From positions 62,001 through 126,000 of the forward strand of contig CAKZSV010000007.1 of the NCBI GenBank assembly GCA_937921485.1: DNA of 64,000 bases. Direction: 5' to 3'. This DNA comes from an uncultured bacterium. Its GTDB lineage: Bacteria; Spirochaetota; UBA4802; JAGODF01. Shown piece by piece: positions 18,286 through 26,748 of this stretch; the first letter of the stretch is position 1, and each line of letters opens with the position of its first letter. The notes below the pieces were generated by a model, which saw nothing but the letters and a program-made list of their open reading frames with translations, was not told the DNA's origin and searched no databases. The position numbers and the translations under genes are program-made.

Positions 18286-18684
18286 ATGAGTGGCGAATAT
18301 AAAAAACTGGTGTCGTACTGGATTGCTGCATCGCAAAAGGATTTGGATGCAGCAAGGGAGATTTTCAGGAATACTAACAATTATGTGTCGGTATTATTCT
18401 ATATACATCTATTTATAGAAAAGGCATTAAAAGCATACTTTGTTTTTACAAAAAAAAAGCACGCACCGTATTCGCATAATCTGCTTTTTCTTTGTAAAGA
18501 AGCTGGTCTTGACATCGGGGAGAAAAATATTAAACTTTTATCAGAAATCAATGAGTTTAATATTGAATGCCGCTATCCAGATGAAAAATTTTCAATTTAT
18601 AAAAGGGCGAAAAAATCATTTACGGAAAAGTATTTAAAAAAGGGTGAAGAATTCTACACATGGATATTAGAGAAATTAAAATAG
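18286..18684 (+). CDS. HEPN domain protein of a HEPN-MNT pair
   Basis: 132 residues, all helical, matching the small HEPN domain: N-terminal WIAASQKDLDAAREI, central YIHLFIEKALKAYFVF, then HAPYSHNLLFLCKEAGL and the YPDE motif. HEPN proteins next to minimal nucleotidyltransferases are often the toxin (RNase) half of a toxin-antitoxin pair. The RX4-6H catalytic motif of the well-studied toxic HEPN proteins is not seen here, so an RNase role is not supported by residues. The frame ends 25 bases inside the nucleotidyltransferase gene, an overlap that ensures coupled expression. Confidence 0.85.
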   Translation: MSGEYKKLVSYWIAASQKDLDAAREIFRNTNNYVSVLFYIHLFIEKALKAYFVFTKKKHAPYSHNLLFLCKEAGLDIGEKNIKLLSEINEFNIECRYPDEKFSIYKRAKKSFTEKYLKKGEEFYTWILEKLK

Positions 18685-18980
18685 ATGCAGTAAAGCTGTA
18701 TCGCATTCTAAAAGAACATGGCATCAGAGCTGATTTGTTCTTGCTTTACGGTTCACGGGCAGATGGTACCGCACGGGAAGACAGTGATATTGATATTGCA
18801 GTCGTTTCAAGGGATTTTGGTAAAGATCGCTTCAAGGAGGGAAGCAGGCTGAATTATCTGGCATCGAAAGTGAATCCCAGAATTGAAGCGATGCCAATAT
18901 CGCTCAAGGAATATCTCTCAAATGATAGCATTTCACCTATTTTATATGAAATAACTACAAAGGGCATTGCTCTTTTATGA
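18660..18980 (+). CDS. minimal nucleotidyltransferase (MNT) of a HEPN-MNT pair
   Basis: 106 residues with the MNT active-site pattern GSX10DXD: the GS of LLYGSRADGTAREDSDIDI followed ten residues later by D-I-D. The known role of paired MNT proteins is to neutralise the HEPN partner, in studied cases by adding AMP to it. The protein is a stand-alone catalytic domain without the larger helical domains of other nucleotidyltransferases. Its start overlaps the HEPN 3' end. The product is probably cytosolic and co-translated with its partner. A role in phage defence or stress stasis is inference from the family. Confidence 0.88.
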   Translation: MDIREIKIDAVKLYRILKEHGIRADLFLLYGSRADGTAREDSDIDIAVVSRDFGKDRFKEGSRLNYLASKVNPRIEAMPISLKEYLSNDSISPILYEITTKGIALL

Positions 18981-19018
18981 AATCGTCCTTGACTCACTTT
19001 ATTATATCACATTTTACA

Positions 19019-19044
19019 CATCGTAAATGAACATCGTAAATGAA
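19019..19044 (+). repeat. 13-bp tandem duplication at the TrpF-like start
   Basis: The unit CATCGTAAATGAA occurs twice head to tail. It duplicates the ATG, but the first ATG is in another frame. The second ATG (19040) starts the TrpF-like gene. No Shine-Dalgarno sequence is visible. Confidence 0.8.
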
Positions 19045-19792
19045 GAACCCCATCATACAGGTCTATGAAATTCAGGATCCCCGCGAAGCCGAAGAGATGG
19101 TTGCGCTCGGCGTGGATCATGTCGGCAGCGTCATCATTTCGCCCGAAGACTGGCGCATTCCTGCCATACGCGATGTGGTGACAATAGTGCAGGGCAGCGG
19201 CGCGAAAAGCAGCATCATCACGCTTTTCAGTGATTGCGATGCGGTTTGCCGCGTGCTTGATTACTATATGCCTGACATTATTCATTTCTGTGAATTGCTC
19301 GTCGCAGGCGAGGAGGGGAAAGAAGCTCGCGAAGAGCTCTTGCGCCTTCAGTATGAAATCCGGCGACGCTACCCGGCCATATCGATCATGCGTTCAATAC
19401 CAATTCCGGAGCACGGTTCTTCATGGGATTTCCCCTTTTTAGACATCGCGCATGAATTCGAACCATTGACTGATTTCTTTTTAACCGATACGCTTCTGGT
19501 GACTTCTGAGGGCGCGTCCGGTACTCAACCCGTTTCCGGCTTTGTCGGTATCACAGGAAAAACATGTGATTGGCAAATGGCAAAAATGCTCGTGCAGGAA
19601 AGCTTTTTGCCGGTAATCATTGCCGGCGGTCTTTCACCCGAAAATGTTCGCCAGGCTGTTGACACAGTTCGCCCGTATGGGGTCGATACCTGTACCGCGA
19701 CCAATATGCGGGATGAAAACGGGAAGCTAATCCGATTCAGAAAGGATATCGGCAGGTTGAAAGCATTTATTCGGGAAATCCGGGGTACTTGA
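19040..19792 (+). CDS. TrpF-like TIM-barrel protein
   Basis: 250 residues. The C-terminal half has the phosphoribosylanthranilate isomerase signature PVIIAGGLSPENVRQAVD followed by PYGVDTCTA, the phosphate-binding part of that (beta/alpha)8 barrel. The N-terminus aligns in style (REAEEMVALGVDHVGSVI) but lacks the catalytic Cys normally in the first strand (K-[VI]-C-G); here the strand reads IIQVYEIQD. It is also longer than TrpF (about 200) and has no trp neighbours. It may be a paralogue with another reaction. It stands between the HEPN-MNT module and the FmdB gene. Ribosome site is poor. Confidence 0.65.
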   Translation: MKNPIIQVYEIQDPREAEEMVALGVDHVGSVIISPEDWRIPAIRDVVTIVQGSGAKSSIITLFSDCDAVCRVLDYYMPDIIHFCELLVAGEEGKEAREELLRLQYEIRRRYPAISIMRSIPIPEHGSSWDFPFLDIAHEFEPLTDFFLTDTLLVTSEGASGTQPVSGFVGITGKTCDWQMAKMLVQESFLPVIIAGGLSPENVRQAVDTVRPYGVDTCTATNMRDENGKLIRFRKDIGRLKAFIREIRGT

Positions 19793-19823
19793 CCTAAATT
19801 ATAACAAAAAAATTCTTGAAAAA

Positions 19824-19850
19824 TTAGCACTCACCTTGCCAAGTGGCTAA
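19824..19850 (+). promoter_or_regulatory. degenerate CIRCE-like element
   Basis: TTAGCACTC followed after nine bases by AGTGGCTAA. The left half matches the HrcA operator (TTAGCACTC-N9-GAGTGCTAA) exactly; the right half matches only in its last five bases. It overlaps the -35 box of the promoter at 19836, where a repressor would act. Heat control is possible but weakly supported. Confidence 0.3.
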
Positions 19851-19865
19851 AAAATGTGCTATATT
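19836..19865 (+). promoter_or_regulatory. promoter of the fmdB-like gene
   Basis: TTGCCA, 18 bases, TATATT, located 65 bases before the ATG at 19930. Confidence 0.5.
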
Positions 19866-19929
19866 TGTAATGGTATTATTGGATAGAATACTATCCGAAA
19901 TTTTACATTGACAAGCTTTGGAGGTCACT

Positions 19930-20205
19930 ATGCCAACTTATGATTATGCATGCGATACCTGCGGGCACCGCTTTGAAGCGTTTCAAGCAATCAGTGAAGA
20001 ACCTCTGAAAAGTTGCGTCAATTGTGGTAGCCCGGTTCGAAGGCTAATTGGTTCGGGTGCCGGGATAATATTTAAAGGTTCCGGCTTCTATGTAAATGAT
20101 TATAAAAACGGGAACGGCAAAGGGGAAACGTCAAAAAACACCTCGAACGATTCCTCATCCTGCGCATCGTGTTGTTCATCAAATTCATGCGCGGTTGGTG
20201 AATAA
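19930..20205 (+). CDS. FmdB-family zinc-ribbon protein
   Basis: 91 residues. The N-terminal zinc ribbon is clear: MPTYDYACDTCGHRF and then CVNCGSPVRRLIG, with four Cys in two CxxC pairs, followed by the family end motif FKGSGFYVNDY. The C-terminal tail is low complexity, rich in Ser, Asn and Cys (CASCCSSNSC). The family is called FmdB after a putative formamidase regulator but its actual role is unknown. GGAGGT five bases before the ATG at 19930 sets the start. It has its own promoter and a possible CIRCE-like operator. Confidence 0.9.
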   Translation: MPTYDYACDTCGHRFEAFQAISEEPLKSCVNCGSPVRRLIGSGAGIIFKGSGFYVNDYKNGNGKGETSKNTSNDSSSCASCCSSNSCAVGE

Positions 20206-20244
20206 GCGTTTGGGAGAAGATAATCTTTCACATAAGGGATGGCG

Positions 20245-22095
20245 TTACAGTTCTCTCTTAAACATTTGAGACCTTTTCTGGCGATAAATTGTGAGCAGGT
20301 ATTTTTCAATTGTTAAAATCGCCTTTATTGAAAGCACGTCATCCTTGATTTTATAACCGGAAAGCGAGTCGCTGAAAGATCTGATTTCCTCCGGGGTTCT
20401 GCACACCTCCGGCGGTATCATAAGATATTCGACATCGGGAATGAGGATCTTTTTGCTGCGTTTTGGATAGAGCAGTTCACGGGCATTGTAAATAGGTACT
20501 ACCACTTTGAGCTCATTTTCCCGAAGTTCCTGAATTGCTCTGTCTATTTCAGCGTTATTGCTATCGGAAAGCGTTATGTAGTCAGAGAGCGGTATAACCG
20601 GTTCATTCCTTTCAGAGATTTTGTCATAGAGGCGGCGAGTCTCTTCTGAAAGCGCACTGCTGCTTTGAAGAGAAATTTTTTTTGTTGCATCTGCATCCTT
20701 ACGGTTTCTTGTGAATAATGATGCAAGAAAATGTATAATTCTGGCAAAGAGAGAAATTTTTTTATTAGTAGATTTTTCAATCTTTTTTAGCTCTTTTTTT
20801 GTACTATGATGAACTTTTTTGCCCTCATAATCGACGATAATGGCCTGTATTTTTTCAATTGTTTCCGGAAGAGCGTTTAGAATTTTTTGAGCGTCATTTT
20901 TTTCCGCGATAAGCTGCTTTGCTGCCTTTGCATACAGATCGAAACGATTTTCCAGTGTTGCTCTCTCCTGGTATGCCATGAGATTCAGCTTTTCGGGATT
21001 GTACAATATACTATCCGCCATTTCAGAAATTGCTGCATAGAAACGCATTCCATCGATGAGATAGATGTCATCATCTTCCCTGTGGGCAATAATCCTGTTG
21101 TTGATGAGGTTCTCCTTTGTCATCCATTTTTCGAAGAGCTCATCGGTCAATTCCGGAAGCGCAAAAAGAACTTCAGTTTTTTTAATAATTGCGTTTTCCC
21201 GCACTAGTTTTGTTATATCACTGCCGAGAGTAAGGGTTGGATCGAGTATTGTATCCACTTTGAGAAGGCAATTTCTGAGCGATTTGAAATTTTTTATTTC
21301 AATGAGATCGCTGTCGGCGAGAGTGGTGTTGAGATCGTCGAGCAAGATGTGAAGTATATATTCGAGCTTTTTATCCCGATAATCTGCGGTTTCGGCCGAA
21401 AGAATGCCGTATTTTTTCAATCGCCGCATTACCAAATCTTCGTATGCGGAAATTATTTCCTGCAATTTTTTAAAGTTTAATGACGATTTCACCTTCTCGT
21501 AGTTGCATGCGTGAAAGCAGTAGTCCTCGGCATATTCAATTCTGTTTTTATCCTGACGGTAATTTTTAAACGTGAAAATGGATTTTCCCAGCTCCATTTT
21601 AACGATTATTGAAAGCGCATTTTTATTATTCGCTTTTTTCAATACTTTTGAGAGGTTGACGATGCGATATTGTGAGAGAAATGAAAGAAGGTTTTCCAGT
21701 GACCGTTTTTGTCGCACTTTAAGCAGTGTATCGAATGCGCTGTCTGAAAGCATGACGGTATATTCAACAGTTTCTTTGACATTGAGTTTCTTCGATTCCT
21801 CGTCGACGTTGAAATCGAAGGTGGTGATGGTTTTAACCATTTCCGGATAGAGGCGGGTGAGATGGTCGAGGAGGTACTCGATGTTTCTGTTCCTGGCGGT
21901 AGTATAGGGTATCCTGATATTGCGGGAAGTCTGGAGTTGTTCGAGCGTGGCCAGGGGTCCTTCTCCTTCAGGAAGCGACTGGCTCTGAAGGAGGTATATT
22001 TCAGAAAGCACATCAATGATATTTGGTTCCTTTTTTGATTTCTCATCAAGGAAATTGAATTCAAGCATGCCCGATGTGGTATGATCGGCAGTCAT
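20245..22095 (-). CDS. large unrecognised cytosolic protein
   Basis: 616 residues, charged, mainly helical, with no signal peptide. A Lys-rich hinge with a hydrophobic patch (about residues 435-460, ISLFARIIHFLASLF) might be a membrane-touching helix. N-terminal residues 1-60 are followed by several Leu-rich helical blocks and a C-terminal region containing DVEYLMIPPEVCRTPEEIRSF. I recognise no domain. It is convergent with the fmdB-like gene (39-base gap) and tail-to-head with hisS across a repeat-containing gap. The start at 22095 lacks a clear ribosome site, and an ATG nine codons in is an alternative. Codon use resembles the neighbours, so transfer is not suggested. Confidence 0.75.
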   Translation of the reverse strand: MTADHTTSGMLEFNFLDEKSKKEPNIIDVLSEIYLLQSQSLPEGEGPLATLEQLQTSRNIRIPYTTARNRNIEYLLDHLTRLYPEMVKTITTFDFNVDEESKKLNVKETVEYTVMLSDSAFDTLLKVRQKRSLENLLSFLSQYRIVNLSKVLKKANNKNALSIIVKMELGKSIFTFKNYRQDKNRIEYAEDYCFHACNYEKVKSSLNFKKLQEIISAYEDLVMRRLKKYGILSAETADYRDKKLEYILHILLDDLNTTLADSDLIEIKNFKSLRNCLLKVDTILDPTLTLGSDITKLVRENAIIKKTEVLFALPELTDELFEKWMTKENLINNRIIAHREDDDIYLIDGMRFYAAISEMADSILYNPEKLNLMAYQERATLENRFDLYAKAAKQLIAEKNDAQKILNALPETIEKIQAIIVDYEGKKVHHSTKKELKKIEKSTNKKISLFARIIHFLASLFTRNRKDADATKKISLQSSSALSEETRRLYDKISERNEPVIPLSDYITLSDSNNAEIDRAIQELRENELKVVVPIYNARELLYPKRSKKILIPDVEYLMIPPEVCRTPEEIRSFSDSLSGYKIKDDVLSIKAILTIEKYLLTIYRQKRSQMFKREL

Positions 22096-22272
22096 ATCAG
22101 GAGCGATTTTAGTCCTCGCAGGTTACAAAATTGCTATTGCGTTGTATAACACCGGATAAAAATACTTTGTATGTCAATCATTTTTTAATAGTGTAAATAT
22201 AACCCACTTTATGGCTCTGATAAGCTCTGAGGCTGCTCTTAGGCTCTGACCCTTTTTCCTTTGCCCTTTAAA

Positions 22273-22377
22273 TGTGCTCCCCAGTTTCAGGACTCTGATT
22301 GTGCCGCAGATTAATTGCTTGCTGTCGGTAGGGCGTGTGCTCCTTGACGCACGAACCTCTGATTGTGCCGCAGATTA
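22273..22377. repeat. two-copy 64-bp intergenic repeat
   Basis: The 21-base unit starting CTCTGATTGTGCC and ending GCAGATTA occurs at 22293-22313 and 22357-22377. TGTGCTCC precedes each copy by a similar distance (22273 and 22336), so the period is 63-64 bases. Just upstream (22213-22249) the short word GGCTCTGA/AGCTCTGA occurs three times. The 297-base gap between the unknown protein gene and hisS otherwise holds no gene that I can see. Confidence 0.75.
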
Positions 22378-22392
22378 CGCAGCTTAAGATAG

Positions 22393-23667
22393 CTACAGCC
22401 CTTGTTGCCTACCAGAGATGAGCTCAGACACACGCTTGATATGCATAACCGCATCATCCATCTGAACCGATTCTTGTGTGCCGGTAAGCATATTTTTGAT
22501 TGATAGCGTGCGAGTTGTAAGTTCATCTTCGCCGATGATCACTACCAATCGCGCGTGTTCTCTATCGGCTTTCTTGAATTGCGATTTAAATCCCTTCGCT
22601 TCGGCTTCAAGGTCAGATGAAATTCCACTGGCGCGAAGTTCCTTCGTGATTTTTCGGGCAAACGTGAAAGCCTTCTCACCCGAATGAACGATATATACAT
22701 CGAGCGGAGTCGGGCTGATGTTGGTTTTTTCAAGAAGGATGAGAATTCGTTCAATTCCTGCCGCAAAGCCGACAGCGGGGGTGGGCTTTCCGCCGAACGT
22801 TTCCACCAGATTATCGTAGCGCCCTCCTGCGGCAAAAGCGTTCTGCCCGGTTGAACCAGTTACAAATTCAAAAGTGGTTCGCGTGTAGTAATCGAGCCCA
22901 CGCACAAGCAGCGGGTTTTCGGTATAAGAAATTGCACCCTCACCAAGGAGGGTTTTTAACTCATCATAGTGTTTCGCACATGACGGGCAGAGATATCCGG
23001 AAATTACCGGTGCTTCATGTTTCAGCGCTATGCACGATTCAACCTTGCAGTCAAGCAGGCGAAGCGGATTTTTTTCAAGCCTGCGGCTGCAGTCCGGACA
23101 AAGGTGTGATTTTTTCGATTCGTAATATTGTGTAAGGTCTGAAATGAAAGCAGGCCGGCATGCAGGGCATCCGATGGAATTGATAAACAGCGTGTAGCTG
23201 CGTAAACCAAGTTTTTTTGCAATGAGGTCCATGGAAGCGATTGCTTCAAAATCCGCGTAGGGATGGGCGCTTCCGAAAATTTCAGCGCCGAATTGGTTAA
23301 ACTGTCGAAGCCGGCCTTTCTGAGGACGTTCGGCGCGAAACATCGGGCCGATATAAAAAAGCTTACATGATGAAAGACGATTATAATCGCCATTTTCCAC
23401 GTAGGCGCGTACCACGGATGCCGTCCCTTCGGGACGAAGCGTGAGGCTTCTGCCGCCCCGGTCTTCAAAAGTGAACATCTCCTTGGAAACGATATCGGTA
23501 TCATCCCCGATGCCACGTGCGAAAACCTCGGTGCATTCCATCACGGGAATGATTATTTCGCGGATATTGAAAAGCCTGAAAACTTCCCTTGCCGTATCGG
23601 TTACGAAATTCCATCGAGCAATAGTATCCGGGAAAACATCCTCAATTCCGGGCGGTTTAGATATCAT
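22393..23667 (-). CDS. hisS: histidyl-tRNA synthetase
   Basis: 424 residues. Class II synthetase motifs are present: motif 2 region FRAERPQKGRLRQFNQFG, the histidine-binding HisA segments LVRGLDYYTRTTFEF and AAGGRYDNLVETFGG, and the N-terminal PPGIEDVFPD that fits the family start. A Cys-rich insertion in the middle (CPACRP ... CPDCSRR ... CPSC) looks like a zinc-ribbon insert seen in some HisS proteins. The C-terminal anticodon-binding domain follows. The ATG at 23667 has GGAG seven bases upstream; the frame is open 33 codons further but that part is not HisS-like. It charges tRNA-His in the cytosol. Confidence 0.95.
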   Translation of the reverse strand: MISKPPGIEDVFPDTIARWNFVTDTAREVFRLFNIREIIIPVMECTEVFARGIGDDTDIVSKEMFTFEDRGGRSLTLRPEGTASVVRAYVENGDYNRLSSCKLFYIGPMFRAERPQKGRLRQFNQFGAEIFGSAHPYADFEAIASMDLIAKKLGLRSYTLFINSIGCPACRPAFISDLTQYYESKKSHLCPDCSRRLEKNPLRLLDCKVESCIALKHEAPVISGYLCPSCAKHYDELKTLLGEGAISYTENPLLVRGLDYYTRTTFEFVTGSTGQNAFAAGGRYDNLVETFGGKPTPAVGFAAGIERILILLEKTNISPTPLDVYIVHSGEKAFTFARKITKELRASGISSDLEAEAKGFKSQFKKADREHARLVVIIGEDELTTRTLSIKNMLTGTQESVQMDDAVMHIKRVSELISGRQQGL

Positions 23668-23854
23668 CGAAGACTCCGGTGCATATTTGATATTTTCAAG
23701 GCAATCCTGCAATCCTGGAGTCAACATTGAAAACGACGGAATAATAATCAAGAAATTATTACACATATTTTTTGTAGCATAACCGCGTTATAAAGCCTGC
23801 GACATAGTATGCATTCGAATTGCGGCGGCATTGAAAAAATATGTTTTTTTTAGA

Positions 23855-23883
23855 TTGACACATGCATAAAATCGTAATAATAC
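23855..23883 (+). promoter_or_regulatory. strong sigma70-type promoter of the aminotransferase operon
   Basis: TTGACA, 17 bases, TAATAC, ending 17 bases before the ATG at 23901. A good ribosome site (GGAGGG) lies in the short leader. Confidence 0.75.
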
Positions 23884-23900
23884 ATATATGGAGGGTGATT

Positions 23901-25127
23901 ATGCAAAATAAACGTGAAGATATTATTAATCTCTATGCGGGGCATGTATCTCCCGGCAAAGTAGATACGTATAGAAAATACGATATCACCCTTGTGCCTG
24001 CGGCGCGCGGGGGATGTTACATTTGCGATATGAATGGCCGGAAGTTTATCAACTGTCATTGCAACGGCGGAGTGTTCAATCTCGGCCATCGAAACGAAAG
24101 AATAATTCGAGCCGTTGCGGAAGCGATGAAAGAGTACGATATCGGCAATCATCATTTAATCAGCAAACCTAAAGCCGAATGTGCTTCATTGCTTGCATCG
24201 ACGATGCCGAAAGGACTGACGCAGGTGGTTTTCGGCGTAAGCGGGGGTGAGGCGATCGACCTTGCCATTAAACTTGCTCGTGGAGTTACCGGCAGAAGCG
24301 GTATTATTTCTGCGAAAGGCGGGTATCATGGCCATACAGGGTTTGCTCTCGCAACCGGTGATGCGAAATTTAATGATAAGTTCGGCCCCATGCCGCCTGG
24401 CTTTTCTCAGGTTGTTTTCAACGATATCGGCGCAATGGAAAAAGCTGTCACGCGCGATACCGCGGCGGTGATCCTTGAAACAATACCTGCTACAATGGGC
24501 ATCGTGCTGCCGGATAAAAAATATTTTTTGGAAGTAAAGAATATTTGCAAAAAACACGGAGCTCTTCTCATTCTTGATGAAGTGCAGACCGGGTTTGGGC
24601 GCACCGGCACGATGTGGGGTTTTGAACATTTTAATGTGGTGCCGGATATTGTGGTGCTCGGGAAGGGCATGAGCGGGGGAATATATCCCATTAGCGCAAC
24701 AGTGTATCATGAGCGATATGCTGATTTCTTTCGGAAAGACCCATTCGTGCATATCTCGACCTTCGGCGGAAGCGAAATCGGCTGTTTCGCGGCGATGGAA
24801 ACGATAAAAATATCAAAATCTGAAAAGTTTCTTTCGAATGTCCGCACAATGGGGAATTATTTTAAAAAAGAATTTACCCGTTTGGGGAAGCAGTATCCGA
24901 ACATTGGCCTCAATGTTCGGGGAATTGGACTGATGATGGGGATGGAATTTAAAGATGAAATGACTGCGCTTTTCATTCTCAAGCTGCTGTTCGATGAAGG
25001 AGTATATCTTGTGTATTCGGGGAATGACCCGAGGGTACTGCAGTTCCTTCCCCCCCTGGTGGTGACAATGCCAATTGCAAAAAAAATTATCAAGGCTGTA
25101 CACACCGCATTTGCGAAAATGGGGTAA
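23901..25127 (+). CDS. class-III pyridoxal-phosphate aminotransferase
   Basis: 408 residues. Class-III signatures are clear: GVSGGEAIDLAIKLAR (PLP phosphate site), ILDEVQTGFGRTGTMWGFEH (Asp contacting the ring nitrogen) and VLGKGMSGGIYPISA, whose Lys forms the Schiff base. The closest style is the ornithine/4-aminobutyrate/acetylornithine group; the substrate is not certain. The stop is four bases before the ATG of the kinase-like gene, so the two form an operon. The start at 23901 follows GGAGGG; an upstream ATG would overlap the -10 box and is rejected. Confidence 0.93.
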   Translation: MQNKREDIINLYAGHVSPGKVDTYRKYDITLVPAARGGCYICDMNGRKFINCHCNGGVFNLGHRNERIIRAVAEAMKEYDIGNHHLISKPKAECASLLASTMPKGLTQVVFGVSGGEAIDLAIKLARGVTGRSGIISAKGGYHGHTGFALATGDAKFNDKFGPMPPGFSQVVFNDIGAMEKAVTRDTAAVILETIPATMGIVLPDKKYFLEVKNICKKHGALLILDEVQTGFGRTGTMWGFEHFNVVPDIVVLGKGMSGGIYPISATVYHERYADFFRKDPFVHISTFGGSEIGCFAAMETIKISKSEKFLSNVRTMGNYFKKEFTRLGKQYPNIGLNVRGIGLMMGMEFKDEMTALFILKLLFDEGVYLVYSGNDPRVLQFLPPLVVTMPIAKKIIKAVHTAFAKMG

Positions 25128-25131
25128 TACC

Positions 25132-26646
25132 ATGTCGAAAGATTTTGACGATGTATACGAGTTTTTCCACAGCATAAACCTTGTGCATCCCATTAAAATC
25201 CGGAGACTTCGTTTTTTTCGGCTGGCATCTGTTGATCGCGAGCTGCGCTCTTTAAAAAACGCATTTGATGAATTATGGATGTATGAGGGAGAAATTTTTC
25301 GCCTGAAGAAGAAAATACCGCAAAAGTCTATTCATGTGCTGCAGGGAATGTTCGGCAAAAAAGCCGAAATAGAAAAGATGCTGCGTGTGGACAGCGACTT
25401 TGTAAGTATTGACCGCGAAACAATACGAAAATTTTTAGGTACATATATTTCCAAGCCAAAATCCGCCGATAATCTTTTTAGAATTTTATTTGGCCACGGG
25501 GTTTCGCTTTCTCTCCTTGCTTCTCAGCGGATTCCATATCTTTCACGCTATTTCCCCACCATATCGAAAGTGGATGTAACACAGGTGTACAACACTGAAT
25601 ATTTGTATGAAGATATCGAGAATCTCCGCCATGTCATTGAGAATTACGATATCATTGTCGAGAATTTGCAGTCGGATTGCGAATTAACGAAAATATTTTT
25701 ACGTGATTTCAGAGAGCTGTATCGGGAGAAGGCGGGTCTGCGCATCATCGGCTACGGTGAAATATCGACGGTGATGAAAGTTGAAAAAGGGAAATACCTC
25801 GATGAAAACTTCAATAAAATCAACATTAATGAAAGCAGGTGGATATGGAAAAAAATGCCGCCATTTCCCGACATGGAATCAGTAAAAGCTTTCAATAAAC
25901 AATATTTTGAATATCGCGAACTGCTGGTGAACGATATCGGAATTGCTGTCCCGACTCAGATGCTGTCATATTTTCCAAGGGAAGGCTTCTGCGCGGTTTA
26001 TGCGGGACAGGAGCGCGCTGACAGCGAAATGATATGCAGTAACCTCATCAAAAAACTGCAACAGGAAGAAGCGGAGACGATTTTCCTGCTCATTCTATGG
26101 GAATTGCTGAAAGTGTTTTATTTCAATACTTCAGACAAGCGGATTCGAATCGGCATCGATGGTCAGCTTTCAAACTGGGTTTTGAAACCCCATCAAAAAG
26201 GGAAAATTTCACATAACGATACTTTAGTGTATATTGATACGAGCACTCCTCTGTACCGCATCGACGGGAAAGAACAGCTAAATACCGAACTTTTCATCAA
26301 AAATGCGCCGTCTTTTCTACGGCTATTCATTAAACTATTTTTTTTAAAAGAAGTGGTGGATCGTTATTATGACATGCGGTCGGTAATAATAGATATTATC
26401 GCGAATCTGTACAAGGAAAAGCGGCCGGATCTCATTGATAGTTTCATTACACGTGCAAATGATTTCATGAGCGAGAAGGGAATATCCGATGAACCCATTA
26501 CGAGGGGCGAAATCGACAAATATTATAAAAGCGACGCGTTTATCTGGCGTTTTTTTCAATTTTCCCGCAGGATTGATAAATTTATCATTGAAAAAATATT
26601 CCGAAAAAAATATCATTACAGGCTGCCTGAGAAAATTGAACGTTGA
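25132..26646 (+). CDS. putative kinase-like protein (aminoglycoside-phosphotransferase-like fold, DUF6206 style)
   Basis: 504 residues without signal peptide. The second half has what look like small-molecule kinase elements: a glycine-loop-like IGYGEISTVMKV (about 206-217), Lys 240/241 in RWIWKKMPPF (beta-3 Lys), IGIDGQLSNWVL with Asp343 and Asn348 (catalytic loop), and LVYIDTSTPLYR with Asp369 (metal Asp). The first 200 residues are a helical domain of unknown role. I recall this pattern from proteins labelled DUF6206, but cannot confirm the family. It starts four bases after the aminotransferase stop, so the two enzymes probably act on the same metabolite. The next gene is 102 bases away. 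Confidence 0.7.
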   Translation: MSKDFDDVYEFFHSINLVHPIKIRRLRFFRLASVDRELRSLKNAFDELWMYEGEIFRLKKKIPQKSIHVLQGMFGKKAEIEKMLRVDSDFVSIDRETIRKFLGTYISKPKSADNLFRILFGHGVSLSLLASQRIPYLSRYFPTISKVDVTQVYNTEYLYEDIENLRHVIENYDIIVENLQSDCELTKIFLRDFRELYREKAGLRIIGYGEISTVMKVEKGKYLDENFNKININESRWIWKKMPPFPDMESVKAFNKQYFEYRELLVNDIGIAVPTQMLSYFPREGFCAVYAGQERADSEMICSNLIKKLQQEEAETIFLLILWELLKVFYFNTSDKRIRIGIDGQLSNWVLKPHQKGKISHNDTLVYIDTSTPLYRIDGKEQLNTELFIKNAPSFLRLFIKLFFLKEVVDRYYDMRSVIIDIIANLYKEKRPDLIDSFITRANDFMSEKGISDEPITRGEIDKYYKSDAFIWRFFQFSRRIDKFIIEKIFRKKYHYRLPEKIER

Positions 26647-26748
26647 ACATTTTTTTACAAGACATTCTTTGTCATTGTGAAAATGTTCTTTGATGTTTCT
26701 AAACGGAAATTCGGCTAATACAAAAATTACGAAAATAGGAGAAGTACC

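Noticed and set aside
19824..19850. A full CIRCE element controlling heat-shock genes
   Set aside because: Only the left half matches; the right half is degenerate and no chaperone gene follows. Kept as a weak regulatory call only.
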